This document shows, in pieces, positions 1 through 13,001 of a DNA stretch of 64,000 nucleotides; the stretch's first letter is position 1; each line of letters begins with the position of its first letter. The notes under the pieces were generated by a model, which saw only the letters and a program-made list of their open reading frames with translations, ran no database searches and was not told the origin of the DNA. Made by a program: the position numbers and the translations under genes. This DNA is from Megalopta genalis (taxonomy: Eukaryota > Arthropoda > Insecta > Hymenoptera > Halictidae): NCBI RefSeq assembly GCF_051020955.1, contig NC_135015.1, positions 9,683,616 through 9,747,615 of the forward strand, given 5' to 3'.

Positions 1-1953
1 AATCAACTTTGACTACTGTACTCCAAGCGGTTCATGAATTAGGACTTTCACATAAATATTTCCAATATCTGTCGGCACATGGAGATAGAATGGAACAGCT
101 TGCGGAAGCGGAAGCTAGGAGGTGTCAAGACCTGTTGTCACAAGCACAGTATCACGTGGCTCGGGCTAGGAGGTTGGACGAAGAAGAAAAGATGTTGAGA
201 AGGAAGCAGGAAGAAGAACGGTAATAAAAATAATGAAATCAAATACTTTAAGTAGTATATCAAGCGTGTAAATAATTCTAAAAATACTTTCAGACAAGCA
301 TTTAAGATGCGTCAAACAGAAGAGCAAAGGAAACTTGAAGAATTGCGTAGACAGAAAGAAGAAGAGATGTTGCAGAAACGGCAGGAATACGTCGAGAAAA
401 CGAAAAATGTACTGGTATTCGGAGAAATGCCTTCGGAGAAGTCCGGAAGAAAAGGAAAGAGAGTACGTACTGATCAGTATGTTAGCGACAGTGGTGGTTC
501 TGGAAGAGAAGAAGGAAGAGAGGAAACTCTAAGAGAAAAGAAACCGCGCAAAAGGAAAGCTAGTGGCGAACGTAAAGAGAAGAAAAGCAAGGGTAAAGGA
601 AGGCGCAAGAAAGAATTGGGTAGTGGAGAAAGCGGTAAGATATTCTCTTAAACAACCTTGAGCATGCTAAAACTTTTCTTTGATAAATAAAAAAATATTG
701 TGGTTTCTGTGTTCAGGTTCTGAAAGTGATCGACCCAAGCCCAAACGTGGTAGAAAGATGGGAACAGGTAAGAAAGATAAGTTTCGTAAAAGCACTGCCG
801 AAACTACGAAGGGTAAGATGCCTTTATCGAAGGAAACAATATCGACGAGCGAATCCGACAGTGATACAGGAGGTCTTAAGATTGCTAGCGGGTAAGGTGG
901 ATTCTAAGTGATATAACATGGTCAATAAGATTAAGCTAATACATTAAACCCATAACTTGCTTTTCAGGGGCGAGAGCGGTAATGAAGGTCGTGCACGTGG
1001 AAGTAGAAGAATCGCATCAGATTCCGAAGGATCTCGAGCATCACGATCTCGGTCTAGAAGTCGTTCTAGAAGTCGTTCTAGAAGTCGTTCAAAATCCAGG
1101 AGTCGATCCAGAAGCTCTTCGCGATCACGATCACGATCACGATCACGATCACGGTCGCGATCACGATCTCGATCGCGTTCTAGATCTCGATCTGGATCAA
1201 AATCTAGAAGTCCGTCTCGATCAAAAAGCCGGTCCAGATCGAGATCAGGCTCAGCAAAGAGCGGGTCACGCTCAAGGTCAGGCTCCAGATCAAGATCTGG
1301 TTCAAGAAAAAGCCAGTCGCGGTCGCGGTCGCGATCGCGATCGCGATCGCGATCCCGCAGTGGTTCACGAAAAAGTGGATCACAAGCAAGATCAAGGTCG
1401 GGATCTAGACATAGTCGATCAAGATCAAGGTCACGCAGCGGTTCCAGAAAAGCAACGTCGAGATCAAGGTCAAGGAGTGGCTCGCCGGATGAACGTAGAT
1501 CTAGAAGCCGATCAAAATCTAAATCTGTTTCGAGGTCTAGATCACGATCACGATCCCGATCAAGGTCGAAGTCTGGCTCTCGTAGTCGCAGTCCTAGTGG
1601 ATCAGCAAGGTAAATTACTCTACAAATCCTTATTTCTTTATATAAGAGAATTGTATGGTAATTGTTTTATAATTTTAAACAAAAACATGCATAAAATTGA
1701 CTTGATTTTCTTGACATTTTTGTCGTATTAGTAACTAATGTGTGAATGTTGAAATACTTGAAGGAATTTCGTATAGTTTGTGAGGGTTTTTAAAATAAAG
1801 ACTTTGCTAGTCTAACAAACTTCTAAAGATAATGATTTTTTGTGTTTCAGATCCGCCACTCCAGAATCTAGAAAGTCAGTGTCTGGAAGCGATGTCGGTT
1901 CCCGTCATTCTAGCTCTGACAGAGGCGGTGGTGGCGGTAGTGAAAGTGAATAA
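1..1953 (+). CDS. Ctr9: CTR9, Paf1-complex subunit, C-terminal part (five exons, 5' end outside window)
   Basis: Spliced exons read 1-220, 294-634, 717-891, 968-1609 and 1851-1953 (stop TAA 1951-1953). All introns are GT...AG and phases agree (2, 1, 2, 2). CTR9 is the TPR scaffold of the nuclear Paf1 complex, which works with elongating RNA polymerase II and histone modification. Seen here: the end of the helical region followed by a charged coiled coil, with the family hallmark LLSQAQYHVARAR in exon 1, YVEKTKN in exon 2, then basic and acidic low-complexity tracts. ISTSESDSD...LKIA in exon 3 resembles the ISSSDDSSDE...LKIA region of vertebrate CTR9. Exon 4 encodes a long RS-dipeptide domain and exon 5 ends in a glycine run and SESE. 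The TPR repeats lie upstream of the window. The RS domain is the odd feature; I do not recall so long a one in vertebrate CTR9. Identity is firm; splice sites are by eye. Confidence 0.93.
1032..1609 (+). repeat. Ctr9: RS-dipeptide coding repeat in CTR9 exon 4
   Basis: About 190 codons are almost entirely Arg-Ser, with occasional GS, KS, PS and a single PDERR interruption. The DNA is a degenerate hexamer repeat (cgatca, agaagt, cggtcg and similar), including short near-perfect runs around 1125-1165 and 1318-1354. Because the repeat is periodic, other frames stay open too: a frame from 982 reads Asp-His rich for 249 codons. Those are shadows. RS domains are typical of SR splicing proteins and are phosphorylated by SRPK/CLK kinases. 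Expansion or contraction by replication slippage is expected here. Confidence 0.9.
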
Positions 1954-2420
1954 ATACTACACTTGGGCGAAGACAACTGGCGGAACACACTTTCACTGTT
2001 AATTGCATATATACCTTTTTGTAAGAGCGAATTTACGTATGAAATGTGCAATTCTCACGACATTTTAAAGAACACGATTCGCTCGTGAGTAAAAGGAGAA
2101 TCGCGATAAAAAAAAAACGATCTTGGGATCGTTAAACGTACAGAAATATATTTATATTGTAAATACGAATTAACGTAACTTTTGTTGAATTGCTGCCTTT
2201 TGAATGGCAATATCGTTGAATTTGATCGCGCGCGCGCGACTTATCTTTTTTTTTATTTTATTGAAAACGTACTATCGCGCTTTTTAACATCACGTACTTT
2301 GTACTTTTACGCAAAATCGTAACTCTATTTCATATGTAAATTAATTCGTTTGTTAACAGACGTTAATTCTTCCTTCCTAGTGGTCTGTTGCTACTTTGTA
2401 CAATAAACAGATAGTTTCAA
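1954..2420 (+). other. Ctr9: CTR9 3' untranslated region
   Basis: AT-rich non-coding sequence between the CTR9 stop and the polyadenylation signal. It includes a poly-A run near 2107-2116 and a CG-alternating run at about 2228-2238. No open frame or structure of note. The end point is inferred from the signal at 2402. Confidence 0.6.
2402..2407 (+). promoter_or_regulatory. Ctr9: CTR9 polyadenylation signal AATAAA
   Basis: First canonical AATAAA after the CTR9 stop codon, about 450 nt downstream. An AATAAA near 1793 lies inside the last intron and is therefore not a candidate for the full-length transcript. Confidence 0.6.
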
Positions 2421-2474
2421 TCGATTCTATATATTGAAGTTGATTATTAAACAATTGCATTAGTCATCACAGTG

Positions 2475-2697
2475 TTTCCAATTACCATCGTCATAGGGGC
2501 GTCCCTCGTGTCCGCCCTACACCCTAAATAGTCTACAAACTGAAGTGTAGTAATACGCCTGCGTTGACACGACACGTAGGTCAGCTTTTTGCTACACGGC
2601 GCATTCCCATCACTTCGGAGTAGGAGTGGGAGGCTTGCCGATGATTCGGGGCGAGTGTAGGCGCAAGTGATGCCCTTATGACGCCGGCAATTGGAAA
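2475..2697. mobile_element. Fold-back element (MITE-like) or structured repeat, 223 bp
   Basis: The ends are inverted repeats. TTTCCAATTACCATCGTCAT at 2475 matches the reverse complement of 2670-2697, which begins TTTCCAATTGCCGGCGTCAT, with about 5 differences in 28. A second inner pair relates cgccctacaccc (about 2513) to the reverse complement of gagtgtaggcgc (about 2653). The interior is clearly GC-richer than its surroundings. No ORF. It sits about 70 bp past the CTR9 polyadenylation signal. It could instead be a small structured RNA gene; I recognise no family. Confidence 0.55.
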
Positions 2698-5600
2698 TAT
2701 GTATTGGTCAGCACTCAACATAATGCAAGCGATATATATTTATCGATGTTATATCGATAACGAAATATCATTTTTTATTAAAAAGTCACCGTCTTTCACG
2801 AAAAGTTTTTACTGTTCTTAAACCGTTTAGGCATATTCGCATACTCCCCCCGCTAATCTAGTATCGATCATACAAGATAAATTGTTGATGGTTTTTTAAG
2901 GTGAGTGACACAACTATAGTCTTCGACAATTCGTTCAGGGTGCTCTTAGCTTGAATTTTCCAGTACATCCATGCATGCACTGACCTTTCACGTCCTGTTC
3001 CCCTTATGCATTATCTGCTTATCGGTATTTTTATAAACAAAAACAACAGACACTACGACGCATGCATTGTTATATCACTTAACATCTTCTAATACAATTT
3101 TTATTCGTAATTATTGACTTTAATCCCTGAGTAAGAACACAGTGCATGTACGTTTTAATGCAGTATTTATGTTACTCATATGAACGACACATATTGAAAG
3201 TGCTTCTGAAATATGTATTTCGTAAAACGGCATTCCATTAATTTCATCCATTGGATTAACTGACATTTTTACCTATTTTCTGAAATACTTAATTTAGAAT
3301 TTTCATGTGTTTCAATGATATACTTCGATGTTCGGAACCAATGGCAATACTGATAAATAATATTCTAGGCAATGGAAATAATTCTTTCTTTCTTCAGATA
3401 TTTATAAAATGATAAATAAAAATGCAAATTCGCGTGAAGATTCTCAGTGCAGTGATGACAGTTGCTATTTATCATTGCTATATCTACAGTCTGCTGGTAT
3501 GCCAGTCTATTGATTCACAACCTATTTGTAGAACAACCGAATAGGTCTAGTATAGCAAGACTGCAAATCGTAGAAGGAGAGTCAAGAGTAATACACAGTA
3601 GCAGAAACGTTCTGAACGCGAGACGGTTGAAAGCTTTAGCCTCTGGAGACATCGAAAATAGTTTCCTTGCACGCCTGCTCGTGTGCCATTTGAGCTATTT
3701 CTACCGAAACGACCCTTCCCAATCTATCGAATTCTTATAAAACAGTTTCATCGAATCGAAACAGACACTTAATTCGCTTAATTTATTTGAATTTCGAATT
3801 GAGTAGAATAACCGTAGCATATATATTATAATCGTTTCATCCCTTATGTTGCCTAAGTTTCGGCGCAAAAGTCAACAAACAAATCCTACAAGTATTAGAA
3901 TTTAATCCAGCGATCTCGCATCATAATCTAAGAACAAACAGAATAATATTGCTTTCTCATGGTGAATTTTCTCACATTTAATTTTCTACATCTCGACTGT
4001 CTCTCTGTATTGTTATTGTTAGGAGATAAATCACCTTGGTGATTGAAATGTTCTGCAAAAAAATATTCTACATAATGTTAATTTCATTTCTTATAAATAC
4101 TTTTTTAATAAAAAGATGTTTTTCTACTTTAAATTGCCACAAAATTGAAAATTTGCTTTATGTAACAGGTACTTTTAATGGCTGCCTATCCCATTGCGTA
4201 AGTATGATGCATATTTCATTTTGCTAGTTCATTAGGTACTGCTAGTCATTTAACGATAAAAATGGAGAGAAACAATTAAAACTTGTAAAACTGGTTCGAT
4301 ATGAGGTAAATTAATGAACCTATTAGAAGATGTACCAGAAGAAAATTACTGTGGTTTGTCGGAAATTTTGATATTTTAAGAACACAACATCATAACTCTT
4401 CTTTCGTTCCATAATTACTACGTTTCACAATTACGATTCTCATCAATTTATCGTTTCGTACTTTTCCCTTACGAAAAATGGAGCACTACCTGACAGATTA
4501 GTTTTCTTCACATACAGACCTTAAAAAACGATCGATACTGCATGGTGAGAATTTTGATAATGGTTACCTTGAATCAGGTTAGCAAAATACTAGATTCGCG
4601 ACTGTGAGTGTTGATTAACTTTCTGCATTTGCATTTGAGCTTCTTATAATGTCTCTGCGATGTGACTTCTGCGAAGAAGTTGGCGAGTGAACAAATGGGC
4701 TCCGTTTAATTATCCTTCGCTAACAGGTGGCTCTTCAATTGTTCATTAATGAGTACAGTAATTGTGTCGATCAGTGTTCGATATGTGTTTCCTAGAACCG
4801 GTTGAGATAAGCATAAAGAATCTTTGCAATCCCATTTCATAAAAGACTCCTCAGAACGACTTGACACTGTTCTTTCTCTTTTCTTGTTTTTTAACGAGAT
4901 ATGACTAGATTCAAAGTTATTTTACGGACGGCTTCGGTTGCAAATGGAGTGTTCGCGTAGGAAGAAAGGTCGTCCATTATTCACAGCGAACGGTATCTCC
5001 ATTACATATCCGCAGGATAACAATGAGTTCTCGAAATCTGGCGTACTCGTATCTCGTAGCCCGTGAAACTTCCGAGCCTACGTTCGACCCGGTTTTAAAA
5101 AGATGCGGAATGCAATATTTCTTCTGCACGGAGGGACTCAGGCGATAGCCGAGTGCATTAATATCATATGCAGACGCTAGTGACCCACTTGTATACGGAA
5201 GGGAGTTTGAAAGATGCGCGTTTCCTCCAACGATATCTTCAAACGGCATCCCTCTACGCCTGAAAGTTTCCATGGCGGAAATTCCAACGAATTCTCGCGA
5301 GATCGTTGATCGGAACGTAAAATATTTAATCCTTTCTTCAAAGCTCATAAGATAGTTACGTTTGATGATTTCAGCCACGGCTAGATGCATTCGAACTCTT
5401 ACGTATTTTTAACCTATTGTTTTGAGATCAACGATCTTATTGAACTTAACTCTTTTCATACGTGAATTTATATCTCAACAATTGACACTGGGTATATTTA
5501 TTTATATCAATGTTGCTAGGAGTGTTTGTATTCCAAAATTCAACACTATCGTGTGTATTATTCCAATTCTGACAAAAATGGACCTTTTATTCTGTTTTTC

Positions 5601-8600
5601 ATTATAACAATCGTCAAAAAATAAAATTTATGTATTTGCATAAGAAATGCAATGCTGAAACAAATATCTAATGATTTGAATGCATTGCTAACAAATTAGA
5701 TGATAAATGGAACGTAGAAAGAGTCATTATCAAATAAGAAAATCGCAAATTCAGTAACCGAATACTTTCGCGAGCGACTATACATATAATTTTCGTGTGA
5801 TCTTAGTTCAAATAAATTGTTGCTTTCAAGTTCGAGTTTACCTGCTAAATTTGAAAAGACGCGTACATTTCATTATTGATTTTTCTTTGAGAGCCAGAGT
5901 ATCTAATATACGTTACCAACGTTAAATCAAGTTTACTGCAAAGGATAAAGGCCTCAAGTACCATTCAAGTTACACACGATGCAATGTGAAAATATGATCG
6001 CAGGGAAGTTCATGCGGCACGCAGGAGCTCACAAAGGGAAGACAAACGGGTCAAATGTGAAAGTGATGTCCCATAGTAAAAGGAGGAAACACAGCTTAGT
6101 TTGCGCGAGAGGATTTTTTCGCCGGGTCTCGGAAAAGTTCAAGATTAAAAGCACTTTGTGTCTCTCCTTTTCATCTCGGGCGAGACGGTGCTCGCTGGTT
6201 GCCGGTAGCCGCGAACGTAATTATGCGAAAATCAAATGTGTATAGAGCTGAAAATGAAAATCGAGCGGGGAACGAGACTTAAATTGAAACTGCGCGTGCA
6301 CCGATGCCTAAAAGGATTTGGATACTATTTCCCTCGAAGGTCTCGGAAATATTACGACCTTCTCGAAGTTATGAAGATATTGCGCGCCCGATATGAGATT
6401 CTCGTTCTGCCGTCAAAGGCCGGAAATTTAATTGTACTTTATTTTCCCCTTTGACCGTGGTCTCGGGCGTGCCACTAGCCGAGCCGCTTCCTTAACAAAT
6501 TTCTAATTAATTACTACATACAACTGAGCCCACTGTCGCGCAGACTAGATTTAAAGCCGGGAACTTTTTTCCACGGTGTCCCTCTGACAAGCTGTAGATC
6601 CCAGAATATTTAATTGCGCACGTTTCATTTGAACCCGGCTCTCGAAATCTCTTAAACGAATCCCCGTACACGGATTACTTCGCGGAATAACTCTTTCTCG
6701 GGAACCGAGCAAATTAAAATTCTGCAATTTGCCCACCTTTCTGGAAATTACACGATGCTGCTTCGGCAGAGTTAAAAGGAATTGATATTTCAAAAGAATA
6801 TCTTGGAAATGCTTTTCCAAAGTAAATAAATATTCAATTTATTATATCTTGCTTGTCTCTTTTCTCAATTTTCTGTCGGTGACCTCAGATTATCTATGCC
6901 AACGAGATGCGATGTTTAAACGAACGTTTGTTTCTGGCGCGATAAAAGCAAGAAGATACAAACTGAAATTATAATTTTAGACATAAGATATAAAAATATA
7001 TTATAATATAATAATATAAAAATAAATATAAAACATATAAAAACATATAACAAACATATAAAAATAAATTCGTGAGTAATTGATACTTTTGCAACGTTTA
7101 CATTGGACCCTTTCATTCACTCAGATTCCCGATCTTCTAAATCGATAATATAATTCAGCATACAGAAAACATTTTGTAAATTTTCGTTATAGGTTCAGAT
7201 AAAATAGTTAAACAACGAGAATTTCTGAATTTTTTTGTCATTTTAAATAATAGTAAAATTAAAGACGGCATTTTAGTAATTGTCTAGTAAACCAGCCCTT
7301 TTATCATTTAAAAAAATTCAGGTCATTATGTCCAATTTTAAAAGCGTTATACCGTTTTTCAAGTGGTCTTAAGTATGTGGCCACCATACGCCGCCGAAGC
7401 AGTCGCTGATCCAGCGTAATTAAGCGAAGTGCTTTATGTAACCGATACCATTTACCTGGCAAGCAATTCCTGTTACACGCTCGTTCGCCTGAAATCTTGA
7501 TATTGCTCGTACGGTTTCACTACATGGGATAGATGATCGACGCAGACACGACCTTTAGTGTCTCCTGGTATATTTAATCTTCCTGAGAGAAGTTTCTTCC
7601 GGAGTGCGGATACCTCTGACGAATACATCGTTAACGTCCAAAATTATCGTTCGTCGATCGATTGAATTTGATGAGAACCTGGACAGACGTTAGTCACATT
7701 GGGACAGTCGGTTATCGATTGGACCGCGTTCTGAAATAATGGCGGGACAGGTCAATTCGAATTGAATGCTTCGGTTTAAATTGTAGCCGCGATTAATCGA
7801 ATCATGGTTACGGAGTTATGATGCCAGAGTATGCGAGTGACGTTATTTTATCGTGAGATAAGCGCGAATCGTAATTACTCGCGGTAATTATTTACTTTCG
7901 CATATGCATCGCCGAATCTGATAACCGTGGCATGTGTTATCAAGGTCGACATTTTGGATAACAATTCTCTCGAATATTGTGCGGTAATTTTAGTGTAAAT
8001 TGCATTTCTGTTTAACTTTTTTGGTAATTTTTGGGGAGAAACAGTTGAAATTAGTGGCATTGGCTATTTCGAAACATAGTCGAATTTCAAAAAGATCGTC
8101 CCATGATGATTATGATTGCGCACATTTTCTTTATTTGAAATGAAAAAACATGTAAGATTTTTAATTAGTATGAGTTTGGTTATAGCAGGTGCAAAGGGAG
8201 GAAAGAAAAATGTGGCTGATAAAAAAGTGACGATATTTTGAAATTTTACTGATTTTTCAATATTGGGTACCTAACAAAATGTAAAAAATACAAATTTTGG
8301 GTTGTTTCTAGTACGGGCTGTAAAACATACTTTTCAGAAAAACACATTTAAAGTTTTGTATATTATTACTGATCATTCATATTAGTAATATCATACTCAC
8401 CATAACTTTGTTCTGTTTGTAATACATATAATTGTACATGTTTGTAAATGTAATACAAATTATCAAAAAAAATCTCGGCAATCGTGGAATATTGACTGCA
8501 ATACTTCCGTTAGATATTCATTCTTCCAGTATATCAAATATGGTGCAAATGGGAATGATTCATAGATAGCGACCAGTCGAATTATCTGACAATCGATCAA

Positions 8601-11600
8601 CTCGTTCGAATCGTCTAGAGAGAGATAGCTGAATGGGTCATTCCATGCGTATCAATCCGCACAGATAAAAATTGCAGCGGTGTAACATGTAGTAGATTTA
8701 TTCACGTGATCATGCTGTTACGATCGTTCGTACTTTACGTTGATAACGGTGGCGCAGATGTTCTTGATCGCAAGTAGTAAAGACTGTTATTAATCAGACA
8801 GCGCTGTCCATTGTATGTAGTTCCACTCGAAATATTGTTGGATGACCAGAACAATCGCCGATATTCATGTTACCGCGCGCACTGTACATTTACACGTAAA
8901 TCGACTTTTGCTACAGGTTTCGATTGTTAAGCATAAACGTTTTGTCGATTTAAAACCTATTGATATCGTACGATAACAATATCTTGCTGTGGCGAAACTG
9001 TTTCGAGTCTTTGAAAATTTTCGTGCATTTCTGCTGATGCTGTCAGATTCACGTTGTAGCATTCATTCGGTAAATGACAAGTACCTTTTTTGTCCATTAT
9101 AAAATACCATAATAAATATATTTCGACAAAATTGCAACTGTTTAAGCAAACAATATCGACAGTAGGAAGTTTATCAAACGATAAAAAGAGGCTGTTTACA
9201 AGAATATCTGTTTTATACGTATGTAAAATTTTAATGAGATTGTAGGTAGGCATACGTTCTCTGATTATTATTTAAACAAAAGGAATCAATGTTATTAAAT
9301 TGTCTTTGATGGAGGTAGTAGTAAGGAATAAGGTTCCAACCTTGTCAAACAACTCCGAACTAGTTAGCAAGGTTTCTTTAACCTACTATCTAGTTTACTT
9401 CGTTCATTAACTTGATCCTTGCATCAGGTGTAATTGTCTGAGAAATTAATTGTCGAACTAAACTTTGTACCCTTCGCCCTGCTAGCTCAGTGACGGTAGT
9501 TCATTGTCAAGAGAAACAAATGGTTCTAAGCCAGAAGTTCCAGAGCAATCTAATAGTCAGTGAAACGAGACACAGGACGCAGATGGTTACTGTTTCTATA
9601 GGTCGCCAACCTCTGTCCGCGGAACGAAAGGTTTAAGGTTACAGTAAAGGTTTGTCGTGTCGATTGCGAACTATGTATAGTCCGTTCATCGGAACGAGTC
9701 AGGGCAAACGAATAAAACACCAGCGCGATTCCTTGGTTAACTATCTTAATAGCAGTTCTATTCTCTACACAGTGTGTATAGGGTGACTCTTTTAAATTTA
9801 TCCACGTGATGATCTTCCAAATTTCGAAAAAAGAAGTTACTGTATTGATTTCCAAGGTAATTATTATGAATGTAGGGAGGTGAGAAAGAATTTTGGGAAC
9901 GGTTAACAAACGGAAGTTTTGATCGGCAATGAATGATCTTGATTCAATTTTGAAGAGTTCGCTGACGATGTTGTACGTCGACGAATACGTCTCGGAATAA
10001 ACTACATACACGACTGAACACAAAATGTATAGTTACAAAAGTCATCTGGAGATCTCCATGTAGACAGAATTTCGTGAATGAATTAAAACGAGACAGTCTG
10101 TGTACATGCGTACATAGCGGGGTCGATGGTGTTCTATCTGTTCTTCCACAGCTGCGAACGTATCTCCCTGCCAGGGCGACCCAATTCGACGGACGCTCGT
10201 ATTATCGTTTCTACGATAGGAAATCTAAAAGATGTTTATTCCTGTCACAACTTCATCCAATATCGTAAGCTTATCAGAGGTATAGTAACGGCACACATAA
10301 GCCACTCGAAACCGTTTTCGTTTGGACTTAGTGGGATCGTCGTTTCTTCATCAAACACTCCACACAACTTAACATAACAATCAAAAATAATTTTTTTCAC
10401 GACCTTAACGTGTCTAGCTTACAAGTTCGATAATGCGCCGGTTATTTTAATCAATGCTTCTTTGTGGAAAGAGTTCCGTTAATTTGTGTGTGTTTCTTAA
10501 AAAAAACGAACAAAAAGGCTATTCTTTTCAACGTTGCGTTGATAAAGCTAAACAGATCTCTGGAAATCTATATAGCTGTAACGAGACAAGAAGTACGCCA
10601 ATTTTGACGGACATCGTTCCTTCCGAACTGATCAAAGCTTGTCAAAACATTGATTCTATTTCGTATTTTTTCAAACCCGGATCACCGTATAGATACAATT
10701 TATGCCATGCTATTCTATCGATGGTTCTATACTACCCCTATAGCCGGGCTAGTGAGTCGTGCATGACATAAATTATAAATACAAGTAACAACCTAGTCGC
10801 CAAACATCCATGACTTCATGAGATCGTTATCAGTTTCTTGAACGTCATGAATATTTATGCGCGTGCAGAAATTGTTTACGCTCCGATTTACATAGGTGTA
10901 CATTTCCGTTAGCGTTGGAAAGTTAATGTGCTCGAAAACAATGCGTGCCCCTCCGTTCATTAATATTTATAGCATGGTCAACAGTCTGACACTTCTGCCA
11001 CTGAATAACCCGCGATCAATTTATCAATTAACTATGAAAGCTAATTAAAGGGTTGTTTGTTCTGCCGGATCTGCGGAAAGTGAGAAGTATATATGCTTTC
11101 GCAGGTTCGCATTTAATAATGTAACTATTATTTAGGACTAATTTTCGTAGTGTGGAGCTTCCACATTTGGGATTACCTGACATCAGCGTCTTGTTTATAA
11201 TTGTAATGGCGGACTCCTAAATGCCTTCTCCCATTCATCGTGTACCGGCCAGGCACCCGTGGCTCATGAACTATGATAATTCAGAGAAAACGCAGCGAGA
11301 AGAACGGGAACAATTCAGGCCGCCTTAATTAGTAGTTAGTGTGTCTGCGAAAAATTAGGGATTCGTAAATTTAAATTAAACGAGACTTACGACGCGATAT
11401 TACATTATGCGCCGCCGTCCCGTTACTTTCCTCGAGTTCCAGAATGTCGCTGGGTTCGCAAGCAAGTCTGCATATAAAGGAAAATTATCTTTTTGCGAAT
11501 AGTATTCGCCATTGTTCATTGGTATAAAAGGCGGAAACGAGAAATCTATGGAAGCAGCGAGCGCTTTGCATTGCGTGGAGCTATTTTTACAAATCCCCCT

Positions 11601-12324
11601 ATTCTGTAATTAATATACCGACATAGGGTTTCCGTAATTTCAAACTGTAAAATATACCGACAGTTGCAAACGCGCAGAGCTTCTAAATTACACTCTAGAG
11701 AATTGGTAACTTAATATAACAATGCTCGAAATTATGATAGCGAAAGGAATTTTTCAAAACAACTTTAAATGAGCTTACTAAACGGTAAACTTTTTCACGA
11801 AATCAAAAATCGAAAAAAATCGTCTTCCCTGTGAAAGAGATTTTATTAAGCCCAATAGTATACGTTCCACTTTTTAGCCACCTGACCATCCGATATTAGT
11901 GAAATCTCTGGCACAGCCGACCGTAGCCTTTGATACGGAAGGAACTTCGATTATCGATTTTTCTCAAGGAAATGCGAGTATTTAAATTGATTTTGCGGTA
12001 ACTGTAACTTCGTTCTCTCGGTGTTTTATATTTAATTTTTCCCGATGAGAACCGAAGAGTTTAGCCTTGTACATTCCTGAACGTTTTACAGGGTATGTTA
12101 CAGTAGCTCGTACTTAGATTTCTTTCCATAACATTCATAAATCAAATTATACTAAATTGATCCTTCGTATGTTCGTGTACAATGGAAACTGCAATATGTA
12201 CGGTATACAACGTATATATTAAGTGTATACGTGTATATTAAGGCAATCGTTATTTTTTGACTTTCGATTTTGTCTGGTCTTATCCCTAAATTGTGATATT
12301 TGATGATAAAATGATGTATGTTCT
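2698..12324. other. Intergenic DNA, no gene recognised
   Basis: About 9.6 kb of mostly AT-rich sequence with GC-richer patches (4.95-5.39, 6.0-6.8, 7.4-7.9 kb). The longest open frame is 137 codons on the minus strand (4977-5390); it has no recognised domain and no clear splice or promoter context. Nothing else here supports a gene. Confidence 0.5.
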
Positions 12325-13001
12325 AAAGTTTAAGAATGTTGTGGATTTTATTTAATTTTCAGATATAATTATATTTCAGTATTTTAGAAACATTGTTGAA
12401 CGTTTTTTTTATTAAAAGATGAATAATGATGAGCACTATGTGTTACTTCTAAAAACGTGTACGAAATTTTCAGATTTACCATTAAATATCGTATGGTGTA
12501 GAATCTGACAAGGGGTAATATATCATATCTCGACACACTGAATTTTATAAAATTTTTAAGAGAGGTAGTTCTCCGGAAAAATCTCAAACACGTACCGTTT
12601 TATCGAACATTATTCACGTTGAAAGGGTAAAAACGTCCGTTGAACGAACTTCTTGTCCCTAACTTCAAGGACTGTTTTCACCTTTTTAACATGGCTGATG
12701 ACCGATAAGAAAATATGTGTCAAATATTTCCCCGGGACCTACATATCTGTCACAGAGGTGTTATCGAAATCAGTGAGTTCTTATTCGATTTATACTCCCC
12801 TTGTTAGATTCTGCATCGTATGCTATATTTAATGGTAAATCAAATTAAAAAATGTTGTGTATATTTTTAGAAGTAACTCATCATTATTCATCTAATAAGA
12901 CATTGTCTTTTACTTAAAAACGTTAACCAACATTTTTTTTCAAATAATGAAATACAATTATGTTTGAAAATGAAATTGATTCATTTACAATTTTAAACTT
13001 T
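12325..13001. mobile_element. Long-inverted-repeat element, about 680 bp
   Basis: The left arm (about 12325-12520) and right arm (about 12795-13001) are imperfect reverse complements. Landmarks are gatgaataatgatgag with acttctaaaaa, and tttaccattaaatat followed by gtagaatctgacaagggg, each recovered in reverse orientation near 12790-12895. The arms are about 200 bp and the central spacer about 270 bp. No transposase frame. Consistent with a non-autonomous fold-back DNA transposon; target-site duplications were not resolved. Confidence 0.7.

Noticed and set aside
1204..1395. Minus-strand 63-codon frame inside the RS repeat
   Set aside because: Periodic repeat DNA leaves antisense frames open; the translation is low-complexity AIAIATATA.
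9478..9550. tRNA-like start (gctagctcagtgacgg resembles an A box)
   Set aside because: No matching B box (GGTTCGAATCC type) at the right distance and no acceptor-stem pairing.
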